A DNA stretch of 64,000 nucleotides from Cognatundibacterium aquatile (GCF_014699135.1 NZ_JACOFT010000001.1:558001-622000); one strand, 5' to 3'; positions 46,629 through 57,406 are shown, counted from the stretch's first letter. The notes: generated from the letters alone by a model not told the origin. Numbers and translations: made by a program.

Positions 46629-47856
46629 GCGGTTTCGTTTTAAAAATCAGTAAGAGCGTCAGTAAGCAAGCCGCGCAGGCGGTAAGGATGCAGGCCTGCG
46701 CCGTACTGGTGAGTGTGCTGATGCCAAACCAGCTTGATGTCGTCAGCACCATCGCAGCACAGATTGCAATTCTGAATGCTTCGAACAGCGCAAAGAATTT
46801 TTGCTGTTGCATCAGACCGCCGATGATCCAGAAACCGGCCAGCAGCCACATTGCATAGAGCATCAGCGAAACGCCACCGGCGTTATTTGCGCTGAGTAAA
46901 AAATGCGTTGTGATATTCAGTCCCAGCGCGAACTGCGCGAGACAGTACCACATCAGCGCGCCTTGCAATGGCGGATTATATTCTGGCCGTTGCAGATCGA
47001 ATGTGACGGGCGCAGAGCGTGCCGCCAGATCGGCAGGTTGCCATCCCGGCGGCATCAGCCAGATCTTGAATTTATCCACCCAGCGCCGGGTACTCAGCAT
47101 GTCTTTCAGCACGGCAGCATAGACTTCCGCATTGGCCCAGAATGGATTCCAGCTACGCAAGGGTTTGCGTGTGCCAAACACGACAGGATGCGCATCCTGC
47201 TCTTCGATGAAGGTGCCGAACAAGCGATCCCATAGGATCAGGATGCCGCCGAAATTTTTATCCAGATAGATGTCATTGACCGCATGATGCACGCGATGAT
47301 TTGACGGCGATGCAAACACGCGGTCAAACCAGCCCAGCTTGTCGATTTGCTGCGTGTGTATCCAGAATTGATACAGCAAATCGATCAGTCCCACGACGAT
47401 GAATACTTCCGGCGGATAACCGAGCAATGCCATCGGTAAATAAAATATCCAGCCGAATAAATGGCCGCTGCTGGTTTGCCGCAACGCGGTACTCAGATTG
47501 TAATGTTCACTTTGATGATGGACGACATGCGCTGCCCACAGCAGGTTCGTCATATGACCCATGCGGTGCAGCCAGTAATATAAAAAGTCATACAGCAACA
47601 GACCGCTGAGCCAGACCCAGGGTTGATCTGCTGGCAGCGTGGCGATGGCAAAATGTTGCGCAACCCAGACGTAAATACCGATAGATAATAACTTCAGAAA
47701 GACGTTAATAATCTGGCTCATCACGCCCAGGCTGAGGCTGTTGATCGCATCATTAACGCGGTATTCATGGCGATGCCGGCGCATAGCGACGTAGGCTTCA
47801 AGCGCGATCAGCAGAAAAAATATCGGGCTGGCAAAAGTGATGACTTTTTCTTGCAT
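46609..47856 (-). CDS. Sterol desaturase / fatty acid hydroxylase family protein
   Basis: This 415-residue integral membrane oxidoreductase has a diiron histidine cluster: HRMGH, HVVHHQSEH and HRVHHAVND, in the order of the fatty acid hydroxylase superfamily. About eight hydrophobic segments are present, the last four beyond the catalytic domain. The substrate is unknown; such proteins act on sterols, hopanoids, ether lipids or carotenoids. The ATG at 47856 is chosen; a TTG at 47871 is possible. The CorA-like gene is coupled downstream by a 20-base overlap. Confidence 0.87.
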   Translation of the reverse strand: MQEKVITFASPIFFLLIALEAYVAMRRHRHEYRVNDAINSLSLGVMSQIINVFLKLLSIGIYVWVAQHFAIATLPADQPWVWLSGLLLYDFLYYWLHRMGHMTNLLWAAHVVHHQSEHYNLSTALRQTSSGHLFGWIFYLPMALLGYPPEVFIVVGLIDLLYQFWIHTQQIDKLGWFDRVFASPSNHRVHHAVNDIYLDKNFGGILILWDRLFGTFIEEQDAHPVVFGTRKPLRSWNPFWANAEVYAAVLKDMLSTRRWVDKFKIWLMPPGWQPADLAARSAPVTFDLQRPEYNPPLQGALMWYCLAQFALGLNITTHFLLSANNAGGVSLMLYAMWLLAGFWIIGGLMQQQKFFALFEAFRIAICAAMVLTTSSWFGISTLTSTAQACILTACAACLLTLLLIFKTKPHGYLSY

Positions 47857-47895
47857 GCGCTTCACCGTCAAAAGAGAAAGGAAGCAGTGATGCTA

Positions 47896-48004
47896 CACGG
47901 CTACAGACATCTTGGGAATGCCTGTAGCCGTGACGCAGAATGCTGTCGCGCAGCATCGCTGGCGGCAGTTATCTGCGTAGGTAGAACACCGGCGCAGCCG
48001 GTGT
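47896..48004. repeat. Three consecutive hairpins between hemB and the desaturase gene
   Basis: Perfect stems are CACGGCTACAG (47896-47906)/CTGTAGCCGTG (47922-47932), ATGCTG (47940-47945)/CAGCAT (47951-47956) and ACACCGGC (47986-47993)/GCCGGTGT (47997-48004). They fill the space between the hemB stop and the desaturase start on the minus strand. None has a clear T-tract; they could form an RNA 3'-end structure for hemB. Confidence 0.6.
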
Positions 48005-48010
48005 GGTGGT

Positions 48011-49027
<1,017 letters not shown>

Positions 49028-49084
49028 TTAAAAAATATTTGTCAGGTAAATGAAACTTTTTGGGTTCAGCCATATCTTAACGCA

Positions 49085-49196
49085 CAGGTTAGGAATCATG
49101 ATCTCCAAGCCTACCGCTTCTCCTCCCTGAGCGGGCACCGTTCGTCCCTATTCGTATCGGTGTTATTTCGCCCCGGCCAAAGCCGGGGTTTTTTTT
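49085..49196 (+). ncRNA. Candidate small RNA between hemB and engB, C-rich loops
   Basis: A plus-strand transcript is predicted from three successive hairpins ending in a strong terminator while no plus-strand gene lies upstream. Hairpin 1 (CCGCT 49114-49118, AGCGG 49130-49134) exposes CTCCTCCCT, which contains CCTCC and is complementary to Shine-Dalgarno sequences. Hairpin 2 (CACCG 49136-49140, CGGTG 49158-49162) exposes TCCCT. Hairpin 3 is the terminator. A weak -10 TATCTT lies at 49073-49078 with no good -35, so the 5' end is approximate. It converges with engB, the position held by Spot 42 in E. coli and ErsA in Pseudomonas; homology is not shown. Confidence 0.5.
49171..49196 (+). terminator. 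Plus-strand terminator of the candidate small RNA
   Basis: CCCCGGC (49171-49177) and GCCGGGG (49182-49188) form a 7-bp stem with a CAAA loop, followed by eight T residues (49189-49196). The minus-strand flank has no T run, so it works only on the plus strand. Its T-tract overlaps the engB stop codon (49195-49197). Confidence 0.88.
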
Positions 49197-49902
49197 ATTC
49201 GCTTTCTGGTGGAACTTCTGTCTCCATCTGTTCAGGCGGGCGATCCAGACCAAGTAAACGCTGTATCGTTGCATCGGCTTCTTCTATGCCGGTGCGTTTC
49301 AAGGCTGAAAATAATTGCACGCTGTATGGAAATAAAGGACCTTCATCATCCGCGTAGCTGGCGAGTATGTCTTTGGCCTGGCGCAAAGCATTGGCAGATT
49401 CATTTTTGTTTAATTTATCTGCTTTGGTGAGTATGCAATGGATAGGCCGTCCACTTGGCGCAAACCATTCAAGCATCTGGATGTCCAGATCGGTAAACGG
49501 GCGGCGTGCATCCATAATCAGCACCAATGCCGCGAGCTGCGTTCGGCGTTGTATGTAGGAGCCGAGTAACTGGTTCCAGTGATTTTTCGCCGCGCCGGGC
49601 ACTTCAGCGTAGCCATAGCCGGGTAAATCGACCAGTAGCGCACGGATCTCATCAACCCGGGTTTCATCTTTGCGATGCATCGCGACGTGGGCTCCGCCGA
49701 TAGAAAAATAGTTGATATGTTGAGTGCGACCAGGAGTCTTTGATGCAAAACAAAGCTTTTTCTGGTTGCATAGGGTATTAATGGCAGTTGATTTGCCTGC
49801 ATTGGAGCGACCGGCGAATGCGATTTCCGGTACATGGGTACGCGGCAGATCACGTAAGTGATTTACCGTAGTAAAGAAGCGGGCTTGCCAGAGGATAGAC
49901 AT
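49195..49902 (-). CDS. engB: Ribosome biogenesis GTP-binding protein EngB (YihA/YsxC)
   Basis: EngB is an essential GTPase of 50S assembly. The 235-residue protein has G1 [10 protein letters not shown]3 DLPGYGYA and G4 TKADKL, with a typical EngB start [22 protein letters not shown]-terminal acidic tail of about 20 residues ([14 protein letters not shown]) is added. It is divergent from the cytochrome c4 gene. Confidence 0.96.
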   Translation of the reverse strand: MSILWQARFFTTVNHLRDLPRTHVPEIAFAGRSNAGKSTAINTLCNQKKLCFASKTPGRTQHINYFSIGGAHVAMHRKDETRVDEIRALLVDLPGYGYAEVPGAAKNHWNQLLGSYIQRRTQLAALVLIMDARRPFTDLDIQMLEWFAPSGRPIHCILTKADKLNKNESANALRQAKDILASYADDEGPLFPYSVQLFSALKRTGIEEADATIQRLLGLDRPPEQMETEVPPESE

Positions 49903-50113
49903 AGAGGAAAGGAAAAATTGAAAAATGCAACAGTCAGCAGTAAAAACGCCTGAAAGCTATTGTACAATAAGGGGTTCGGTAACGGGCGGTAGCAGCATCG
50001 TACTGACCCCTTCTGGTTGTTTCCAGGGTTTGATTCAACTGAATTCAGATCAAGCCAGTAGCTACGTGTCGCCATCAGGGCAGATTTCTATTATTTAGTC
50101 TCAGGGTGTTTGA

Positions 50114-50779
50114 ATGAACCGTGCTTTCTTACCATTTTTGAAGTCCATCAGCATCGCTATTCTGGCGTTGTCCTCGATTGCTTCCGCGTATGCCAATGAA
50201 CCAGCCAAGGCTGTTAAAGCAGATCCGGCTAAAGGCGAGGCGCTGTTCACTAACGGCGACCCGGCGCGCGGCATCGTTGCCTGCGCATCCTGTCATGGTG
50301 CCGGCGGCAATTCCACGATTACCGTCAATCCTAAGTTGTCTGCACAGCACGACGCGTATATCGTGAAGCAGTTGCAGGATTTCACCGGCGCTGATCGTAA
50401 CAATCCGGTCATGACGACTTTTGCAAAAGTGATGACGGCAGACGATATGAAAAACGTCGCTGCTTATCTGGCGAAACAAAAATCTCAGCCGGGTGCTGCA
50501 AAAAATAAAGACATCGTTGAACTGGGCAAACAAATCTATCGCGGCGGTATTGCTGAGAAAAATGTACCTGCCTGCGCGGGTTGCCATAGCCCTAACGGTG
50601 CCGGTATTCCTGCTCAGTTCCCACGTATCGCTGGCCAGCATCAGGATTACACGATTGCTCAGTTGACCAATTTCCGCACTGGTGCACGTAAAAACAGCGC
50701 ACAAATGGTGACCATCGCCAAAAAAATGTCGGACGATGAAATGAAGGCAGTTGCAGATTACGTAGCCGGTTTGAAATAA
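50114..50779 (+). CDS. Dihaem cytochrome c4
   Basis: This 221-residue periplasmic cytochrome has a signal peptide (cleavage near ASAYA, residue 27) and two haem c sites, C57-A-S-C60-H61 and C154-A-G-C157-H158, each in one of two similar domains. Cytochrome c4 passes electrons to terminal oxidases such as cbb3. It is followed by a terminator and then resB and ccsB, which attach haem to c-type cytochromes, so substrate and maturation genes are together. Confidence 0.95.
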   Translation: MNRAFLPFLKSISIAILALSSIASAYANEPAKAVKADPAKGEALFTNGDPARGIVACASCHGAGGNSTITVNPKLSAQHDAYIVKQLQDFTGADRNNPVMTTFAKVMTADDMKNVAAYLAKQKSQPGAAKNKDIVELGKQIYRGGIAEKNVPACAGCHSPNGAGIPAQFPRIAGQHQDYTIAQLTNFRTGARKNSAQMVTIAKKMSDDEMKAVADYVAGLK

Positions 50780-50808
50780 CTGATTACTACAAGCTAAAGA
50801 CAACAGGA

Positions 50809-50839
50809 GGGGGTGGCGCAAAGCCATCCCCTTTTTTTT
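50809..50839 (+). terminator. Intrinsic terminator after cytochrome c4
   Basis: GGGGGTGGC (50809-50817) and GCCATCCCC (50823-50831) pair over 9 bases with one G-U, loop GCAAA, followed by eight T residues. It may limit read-through from the abundant cytochrome into resB. Confidence 0.88.
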
Positions 50840-50859
50840 CAGGTTTTTCTCGGAGCAGT

Positions 50860-53016
50860 ATGGAAAACAAAACAGAAACCGGCATCGCGGATGATCCGGT
50901 GGCCGACACCGGCGGTATACAGATTGCGACCCGCAAGTTGTGGCTGGCCGACGCGATAGAGTTAATATCGTCTATGCGTTTTGCGATTAGTTTGCTGACG
51001 CTGATTTCGATTGCATCGGTGATCGGCACCGTGCTCAAGCAAAATGAGCCTATGCCGAATTACGTCAATCAGTTCGGGCCATTCTGGTTTGAGGTCTTCG
51101 GTAAATTCAGTTTGTATTCTGTGTATTCTGCCTGGTGGTTTCTGCTGATCATGGCGTTTCTGGTCTTGTCGACCAGTCTGTGCCTGATTCGCAATGCCCC
51201 CAAAATGCTGAAAGACATGCGTAGCTGGCGCGACAACGTGCGCGAGCAATCATTGCGCAATTTCCGTCATAAAGCAGAATGGACGTCAACGCATCAGCGT
51301 TCGCAACTGCTGGCTGATATGACGCAACACCTTGCGCGTATTGGTTATAAATTCAAAGTCGTAGAAAAAGAAGGTGCAACCCTGATCGCCGCCAAGCAAG
51401 GAGCGGGGAATAAATGGGGCTATATTTTTGCGCATGCCGCGATCGTGATTATCTGTATCGGCGGCATGCTGGACTCCGAGTTGCCAATCCGCTTTCAGCA
51501 ATGGTTCATGGGTAAAGTGCCGTTTGATGGTAACGGCATTATTGCCAATATTCCGCAGCAACATCGCTTGTCGCTGGCGAATCCCACTTTCCGTGGCAAT
51601 ACTATGATTCCTGAAGGTGCCAGCAGCAATACTGCAATTATTCCGCAGCAAACCGGTGTCCTGATTCAGGATTTGCCGTTCACGATTAAACTGAATAAAT
51701 TCACGATCGATTTTTACAGCAGTGGCATGCCTAAGTTGTTTGCCAGCGATGTTGAGGTGACCGATCATGAAACCGGTAAAAAATTCAACTCTACGATTAA
51801 GGTGAATCAGCCTTTGATATACAAAGGCGTGGCGGTCTATCAATCGAGTTTTGAAGATGGCGGCAGTCGTTTGAAGTTAGCCGCATTTCCTATGTCCGGG
51901 GCATCGGCGACCAGTTTTGAAGTCGCAGGTGAAGTCGGCGGAAATACGCCGCTGAGCGGGCAGGGCGGCAATGCTTACACCATAGAATGGTCAGGGTTCC
52001 GCCCGTTCAACGTCGAAAACATGACGCGGAATGGCGCTGACGTACGCGCGGTCAATACCGGTAAATCTTTTAACGAAAAATTCAGTGCCGATCTCGACAA
52101 ACATCTTGGTTCTGCTGCGAAGAATGCGAACAACAAGGATTTGAAAAACGTCGGCCCCAGTGTGCAGTACAAATTGCGCGACAAAACCGGGCAAGCGCGG
52201 GAGTTTCATAATTACATGCAGCCATTGCTGGTCGATGGCGATTACATGTTTCTTGCCGGTACCAGAGATAGTCCGGCTGATGCCTTCCGGTATTTACGTA
52301 TTCCTGCCGATGATAATGACAGCGTGAATGAATGGATGCGTCTGCGCGCAGCGGTCGCCAATCCGGCTCTGCGTGAGGCTGCCGCACAGCGTTATGCAGC
52401 CAGAGCTTTGCCCGCCAAAATGAACAATGCGTCGCAGATGCAGACGCAACTGGCAGAATCTGCGAAAAAAAGTCTGGGCATTTTTGCAGGCGACGGAAAA
52501 CAAGCTGGTTTCGTGGCTATTTCGACATTCTTAGAACAGATTCCCGCCGCAGATCAGGGCAAGGCGGCGGATGTATTCATGAAAATTCTGAATGGCAGCC
52601 TGTGGGATCTGTGGATGCTGGCGCGTGAGAAAGACGGGTTGCCTGCGCTGGAACTGACTGAGAAACATGGACGTTTCCTGCAATTATCTATCGGTGCGAT
52701 GTCAGATGCTTATTTCTATGGTGCGCCTGTGTATCTGCAACTCAGAGGCTTTGACGAGGTCAAGGCATCGGTATTGCAAGTCACTCGCTCACCGGGGAAA
52801 AATATCGTTTATCTCGGCTGCTTATTTTTAGTCATAGGCGTGTTTGCGATGTTTTACATCCGTGAGCGACGTTGTTGGATCTGGCTCAAAGACGACGGAC
52901 AGGGGACGAATACACTGATGGCTCTGAGTTCACAACGCAAAACCCTGGATTTTGAAAAAGAGTTCGGCGAACTGAAGGCGCAGCTGGGGCAGGTGATCAG
53001 TAACGGTCAGGCGTAA
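50860..53016 (+). CDS. resB: Cytochrome c biogenesis protein ResB (Ccs1), system II
   Basis: ResB works with CcsB to carry and attach haem to apocytochromes c on the outer face of the inner membrane. The 718-residue protein has membrane segments near residues 40, 90, 190 and 650 with a large periplasmic domain between the third and fourth. FAISLLTLISIASVIGTVLKQNEP and YVNQFGPFWFEVF are typical Ccs1 N-terminal blocks. Its length is in the family range for betaproteobacteria. Confidence 0.95.
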   Translation: MENKTETGIADDPVADTGGIQIATRKLWLADAIELISSMRFAISLLTLISIASVIGTVLKQNEPMPNYVNQFGPFWFEVFGKFSLYSVYSAWWFLLIMAFLVLSTSLCLIRNAPKMLKDMRSWRDNVREQSLRNFRHKAEWTSTHQRSQLLADMTQHLARIGYKFKVVEKEGATLIAAKQGAGNKWGYIFAHAAIVIICIGGMLDSELPIRFQQWFMGKVPFDGNGIIANIPQQHRLSLANPTFRGNTMIPEGASSNTAIIPQQTGVLIQDLPFTIKLNKFTIDFYSSGMPKLFASDVEVTDHETGKKFNSTIKVNQPLIYKGVAVYQSSFEDGGSRLKLAAFPMSGASATSFEVAGEVGGNTPLSGQGGNAYTIEWSGFRPFNVENMTRNGADVRAVNTGKSFNEKFSADLDKHLGSAAKNANNKDLKNVGPSVQYKLRDKTGQAREFHNYMQPLLVDGDYMFLAGTRDSPADAFRYLRIPADDNDSVNEWMRLRAAVANPALREAAAQRYAARALPAKMNNASQMQTQLAESAKKSLGIFAGDGKQAGFVAISTFLEQIPAADQGKAADVFMKILNGSLWDLWMLAREKDGLPALELTEKHGRFLQLSIGAMSDAYFYGAPVYLQLRGFDEVKASVLQVTRSPGKNIVYLGCLFLVIGVFAMFYIRERRCWIWLKDDGQGTNTLMALSSQRKTLDFEKEFGELKAQLGQVISNGQA

Positions 53017-53097
53017 GAATGTAATCAGAACAAAGATGCAACGAATAGACTACACTGACGACCAGGATATTTTCCTATTCTGGTTCGGGGAGAAATG

Positions 53098-54243
53098 ATG
53101 GAAATGACACAAAATTACACGCCCTATCAAGGCTTTTTTAAGCGACTGGGTGTGCTCGACTGGCTGTATGCCGTTGCTCTGTGCATGGCGTCGCTGTTTG
53201 CATTGAACCGTTTCGGTGCTTACATGGATGTCTATGAAAAAGGCATTTTGTTGTTAGCTGCCCCGACATTTGCATGGTTGGGCTGGCATTGGAAGCCGGT
53301 GCGTCCGCTGATCGTACTGCTGGCCTTACTGAGTTTCTTTGCCATTCATTTGTACGCCGGTTCACTGGAAATGGCGAACCAGAAATTCTTTCTGAAATAT
53401 CTGCTGTCGAGCCAGTCCGCGATTCTGTGGATGAGCACGCTGTTCTTTTTATCGACTTTATTTTACTGGGGCGGTTTGATTGCCCGGTCTGATTTCGGTG
53501 CCTCGGTCGGCTCTGTGCTGTGCTGGGCGGCGGTTGTGATGGGCTTTACCGGTATGCTGGTGCGCTGGTATGAGTCGTATCTGGTTGGTGCCGACATCGG
53601 TCATATTCCGGTCTCAAATCTGTATGAAGTCTTTATTCTGTTTTCGCTGATTACGGCACTGTTTTATCTGTACTACGAACAGGAATACAAAACCCGGCAA
53701 TTAGGGGCATTTGTGTTGCTCGTGATTTCCGCTGCGGTTGGCTTTTTGCTGTGGTACACAGTCACTCGCGATGCGGCAGAAATTCAGCCGCTGGTGCCGG
53801 CGCTGCAAAGCTGGTGGATGAAAATTCATGTACCTGCAAACTTCATCGGTTACGGCACGTTTGCGCTGGCGGCGATGGTGGCAATGGCGTATCTGCTGAA
53901 ATCGAAAGGCTATCTGGAGGATCGCCTGCCTGCACTGGAGGTGCTGGACGATGTGATGTACAAAGCGATTGCGGTGGGTTTTGCCTTCTTCACGATCGCC
54001 ACGATACTTGGTGCGCTGTGGGCTGCGGAAGCCTGGGGCGGTTACTGGTCGTGGGACCCGAAAGAAACCTGGGCGCTGATCGTCTGGCTGAATTACGCTG
54101 CATGGCTGCACATGCGCCTGATGAAGGGCTTGCGGGGGCAGGTTGCCGCCTGGTGGGCGCTGGTGGGTTTGCTCGTGACGACATTTGCTTTCCTTGGCGT
54201 CAATATGTTCCTGTCCGGCCTGCATTCCTACGGCACGCTGTAA
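53098..54243 (+). CDS. ccsB: Cytochrome c biogenesis protein CcsB (ResC/CcsA-like)
   Basis: This 381-residue haem-handling membrane protein has about eight helices and the tryptophan-rich motif WAAEAWGGYWSWDPKETWALIVWL that binds haem on the periplasmic side. Conserved histidines in KIHVPANFIGYG and WLHMRL flank it. Two ATG codons exist (53095, 53098); the second is better spaced from GGGGAG. It forms the system II complex with ResB, 81 bp upstream. Confidence 0.95.
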   Translation: MEMTQNYTPYQGFFKRLGVLDWLYAVALCMASLFALNRFGAYMDVYEKGILLLAAPTFAWLGWHWKPVRPLIVLLALLSFFAIHLYAGSLEMANQKFFLKYLLSSQSAILWMSTLFFLSTLFYWGGLIARSDFGASVGSVLCWAAVVMGFTGMLVRWYESYLVGADIGHIPVSNLYEVFILFSLITALFYLYYEQEYKTRQLGAFVLLVISAAVGFLLWYTVTRDAAEIQPLVPALQSWWMKIHVPANFIGYGTFALAAMVAMAYLLKSKGYLEDRLPALEVLDDVMYKAIAVGFAFFTIATILGALWAAEAWGGYWSWDPKETWALIVWLNYAAWLHMRLMKGLRGQVAAWWALVGLLVTTFAFLGVNMFLSGLHSYGTL

Positions 54244-54360
54244 TCAGTTAAATTTTCCTCGCTCAGCAGACTTTTGCGACTCGTGAGAAACTAAGCGGCA
54301 AAACAGGGTGAGTGTTTCATTCATTCTGTTTTGTCTGGCGTTTCAACCCTGGAGTCTGTC

Positions 54361-55341
54361 ATGCTGATCAAATCTCATCCCAGTGGCAAGCATTTGCCGC
54401 TTTCATCTGAAATTACCCCAAAAGAGGTGTTTGAATCGCGTCGCGATTTCATACGCCAGTTGGCCGTCGGAACGATTGCCGGTGGTAGCTTGCTGGAAAT
54501 GGCCAATCGTGAAGCGTTTGCGCAAACACCGGCGGCGCAGAAACTGGCGGCGAATCTTAATCCGGCATACGCGCTGGTAGAGAAAAAGACCGCTTACAAA
54601 GACGCCACGACCTACAATAATTTCTATGAATTCGGCACCGATAAAGCAGATCCGGCCGTGATGGCTGGTAGCCTGAAAACACGGCCGTGGACAGTGGTGA
54701 TCGAAGGCGAAGTCAAAAAGCCTGTCACACTCGACCTCGATAGTTTGCTCAGGCTGGCGCCGCTGGAAGAACGCATTTATCGTCTGCGTTGCGTCGAAGG
54801 CTGGTCGATGGTTATTCCGTGGGTAGGCTATTCTTTATCGCATCTGCTGAAAAAAGTAGAGCCGACGGGCAACGCCAAATACGTAGAATTCATCACGCTC
54901 GACGATAAGAAGCAGATGCCGGGTTTGCGCAGCCCTGTGCTCGACTGGCCGTATGTCGAAGGTCTGCGGATAGATGAAGCGATGCATCCGTTGGCGCTGC
55001 TGACATTCGGCATGTACGGTGAAATTTTACCGAATCAGAATGGCGCACCGGTACGCATGTCTGTCCCTTGGAAATACGGTTTTAAGTCGGCCAAGTCTAT
55101 CGTTAAAATCCGTCTGACTAAAGAGCAGCCGCGCACGGCGTGGAATCAATCTGCGCCAAACGAGTACGGTTTTTATTCGAATGTGAACCCGCAAGTCGAT
55201 CACCCGCGCTGGTCGCAGGCAACGGAACGACGTATCGGTGAAGATGGCTTATTTACCCGCAAGCGCAAGACCCTGATGTTTAATGGTTATCCTGAAGTCG
55301 CTTCCATGTACGCGGGCATGGATCTGAAAAAATTCTTTTGA
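54361..55341 (+). CDS. msrP: Protein-methionine-sulfoxide reductase catalytic subunit MsrP
   Basis: MsrP is a periplasmic molybdopterin enzyme that repairs oxidised methionine in envelope proteins. The 326-residue precursor has a twin-arginine signal [13 protein letters not shown], the Mo-binding cysteine in [14 protein letters not shown] and the conserved C-terminal [18 protein letters not shown]. The ATG at 54361 is preferred; the frame opens with TTG at 54331. It is followed by msrQ 1 bp later. Confidence 0.95.
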   Translation: MLIKSHPSGKHLPLSSEITPKEVFESRRDFIRQLAVGTIAGGSLLEMANREAFAQTPAAQKLAANLNPAYALVEKKTAYKDATTYNNFYEFGTDKADPAVMAGSLKTRPWTVVIEGEVKKPVTLDLDSLLRLAPLEERIYRLRCVEGWSMVIPWVGYSLSHLLKKVEPTGNAKYVEFITLDDKKQMPGLRSPVLDWPYVEGLRIDEAMHPLALLTFGMYGEILPNQNGAPVRMSVPWKYGFKSAKSIVKIRLTKEQPRTAWNQSAPNEYGFYSNVNPQVDHPRWSQATERRIGEDGLFTRKRKTLMFNGYPEVASMYAGMDLKKFF

Positions 55342-55342
55342 T

Positions 55343-55960
55343 ATGGCGATGTCTCAGCGGCAGATAACGGTGATCAAAACCGTCGTCTTTATTCTTTGTT
55401 TATTGCCCTTGGCGAGGCTTATAGGCTTCGCTGTGTTGGATCAACTGGGTGCCAATCCTCTGGAATTTATTACCCGCAACACTGGTGACTGGACCTTGTA
55501 TTTTTTATGCGCCACCCTCGCAGTGACGCCCATACGTAAAATTTCTGGCTGGAGCTGGTTACTGCGCTTGCGGCGCATGCTGGGCTTGTATGCATTCTTT
55601 TATGCCAGCCTGCATTTTCTGACTTTCCTTTGGTTCGATCACTTTTTTGATCTGGCGGAAATGTGGGCTGACGTACTGAAACGTCCGTTCATCACGGTTG
55701 GGTTTCTCGGCTTTGCCGGATTGTTACCGCTGGCGCTGACCAGCACGAATGGCATGATCAAGCGCCTCGGCGGCAAGCGCTGGCAACTTTTGCATCGCCT
55801 GATTTATCTGATTGTGCCTGCCGGTGTCTTGCATTATTACTGGATGAAAGCCGGTAAGCATGATTTGTCGCAACCACTGATGTTTGCTGTACTGGTCGGC
55901 GTGTTGTTGTTGATGCGCATGTGGTGGCGCTGGTCTGCCAGCCGCAGCGAGCTGTCGTAG
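55343..55960 (+). CDS. msrQ: MsrQ haem-binding membrane subunit
   Basis: MsrQ passes electrons from the quinone pool or flavin reductase to MsrP. The 205-residue protein has about six helices and haem-ligand histidines in FYASLHFLTFL, LLHRLIYLIVPAGVLHYYW. It starts 1 bp after the msrP stop, so both subunits are made together. Confidence 0.94.
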   Translation: MAMSQRQITVIKTVVFILCLLPLARLIGFAVLDQLGANPLEFITRNTGDWTLYFLCATLAVTPIRKISGWSWLLRLRRMLGLYAFFYASLHFLTFLWFDHFFDLAEMWADVLKRPFITVGFLGFAGLLPLALTSTNGMIKRLGGKRWQLLHRLIYLIVPAGVLHYYWMKAGKHDLSQPLMFAVLVGVLLLMRMWWRWSASRSELS

Positions 55961-55987
55961 GGACGCTGAAAACGCCAGACAAATCGC

Positions 55988-56722
55988 TTAAAAACGCCAG
56001 GCCATACCTATGCCGATTTGCCGTTCTGTGAACAGCGTTTTCTTCTGATATTTGAAACCGATATCCAGATCGAGATTGCTCGCTGGCGAATAAATGACGC
56101 CAGCGACCAGATAAGGTTGCCAGTAGCCATCATTTTTTTGATCGGCTTGCGCTATGCCCATATCAGCAAGCAACTGTGTTTGTGGCGTGATCGCACGCAA
56201 TACTGCGACCGACGTGCGCCATAGTTGATCGCGTTGCTGTGCATCTGCCAGCGCCTGTCGGTGCTGACGTATATTCAGACTGAGATTGCTGTGTATCACC
56301 CACGGCCCGGCGTTTTCCGTACGGACCAAAGTCAGGGCGAGATCATAACGGTCGCTACCGAATGTCTTTGCGCCAGTCGGGAAAAAGACTTCGGTTTTCC
56401 AGGCCCAGTTGGTGTTTTCCCGGGACGAGAACACATACTTGCTACCGACCGACAAATCGCCGAGCGCACCGGGAGAAGACCAGCGTATGGGACTGGAAAA
56501 AAACAGATCGAGCTGATCGCTGGCACCGTAGGTGTAAGTCAGATTGCCGATCTGACTGTGTGCTCTCGATGTTGACCAGTGATCACTATTAAATTCAATT
56601 TGCTGTTTGCCAGTGGTTTGCAGATTGGCGTCTTCTGTCACCAGCGGATGGGCGGCATGTGCTGCGTTCTGTGTCATCAGTGCGCAGGCGATGAGCAACA
56701 TGGTTTTACGTAATTTTTGCAT
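55988..56722 (-). CDS. Predicted outer membrane beta-barrel protein
   Basis: This 244-residue protein has a signal peptide (about 1-24, cleavage near AHA), alternating polar/hydrophobic strands and a C-terminal aromatic residue (GIGMAWRF) as in beta-barrels. Segments such as IGNLTYTYGASDQLDLFFSSPIRW resemble MetA-pathway/phenol-degradation or transporter-type OMP families. Its substrate is unknown. The ATG at 56722 is chosen; a GTG lies 15 bases upstream. It is convergent with msrQ. Confidence 0.65.
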   Translation of the reverse strand: MQKLRKTMLLIACALMTQNAAHAAHPLVTEDANLQTTGKQQIEFNSDHWSTSRAHSQIGNLTYTYGASDQLDLFFSSPIRWSSPGALGDLSVGSKYVFSSRENTNWAWKTEVFFPTGAKTFGSDRYDLALTLVRTENAGPWVIHSNLSLNIRQHRQALADAQQRDQLWRTSVAVLRAITPQTQLLADMGIAQADQKNDGYWQPYLVAGVIYSPASNLDLDIGFKYQKKTLFTERQIGIGMAWRF

Positions 56723-56812
56723 CTCTATTTTTTCCACGGCATAATGCTCGGCACAATTTTCAGCACATCGTACCGTTGAATTATGACAAGCTATCTACTT
56801 AAAAAGGACCAG

Positions 56813-57406
56813 ATGCAAACGCTGACGCAGCGCGTGGCGTTGCGACTGTTAAGTTGCATCGGATGGAAGGTGCATTTCCGTCCCTTGCCCGGTCCCCGGG
56901 GCATCATCATCGTTTATCCGCATACGTCAAACTGGGATTTTCCTATCGGTGTTCTGGGAAAGCTGGCGATCGGTATGCCATTTTATTTCATCGCAAAGTC
57001 TTCTCTGTTCGAAGGCTTCACTGGCGCGACGATAGGCCGCATTATCCGCGCTTTGGGCGGCGAACCTGTGGAGCGCGGTGTCTCGACTGGTGCGATTTCC
57101 CGGTTGGCGGAAAAAGTCAATCAGTCTGACTGGTACTGGATGGTGATCGCACCTGAAGGCACCCGTAGTCGTAAACCTTACTGGCGCAGCGGGTTTTATC
57201 ACATCACTTGCGCTGCCAGGGTTCCTTTGGGCTGCGCCTATTTTGATTTTCGTCGCAAAGAAGTCAGTCTGGTCGACTATCTTGAGTTAAGTGGCGACAT
57301 CGATGGCGATCTGGCGAAGATACGCGGCATTTACGATGGCGTGCAGGGGTGTCGTCCGCAACTCGCCAGCCCGATACAGTTTCGCCCCGATAACGCTAAA
57401 AAATAG
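56813..57406 (+). CDS. Lysophospholipid acyltransferase family protein
   Basis: This 197-residue PlsC-like acyltransferase has a variant catalytic block HTSNWDFP (H-x4-D) near residue 40 and the acceptor block PEGTRSRKPYWRSGFYH near 125. It is about 50 residues shorter than typical PlsC and has no strong membrane helix, so it may act on lipid A-like or phospholipid precursors rather than being the main PlsC. ATG 56813 follows AAGGA; ATG 56783 has no such site. The TAG stop abuts dispersed element copy D. Confidence 0.82.
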   Translation: MQTLTQRVALRLLSCIGWKVHFRPLPGPRGIIIVYPHTSNWDFPIGVLGKLAIGMPFYFIAKSSLFEGFTGATIGRIIRALGGEPVERGVSTGAISRLAEKVNQSDWYWMVIAPEGTRSRKPYWRSGFYHITCAARVPLGCAYFDFRRKEVSLVDYLELSGDIDGDLAKIRGIYDGVQGCRPQLASPIQFRPDNAKK

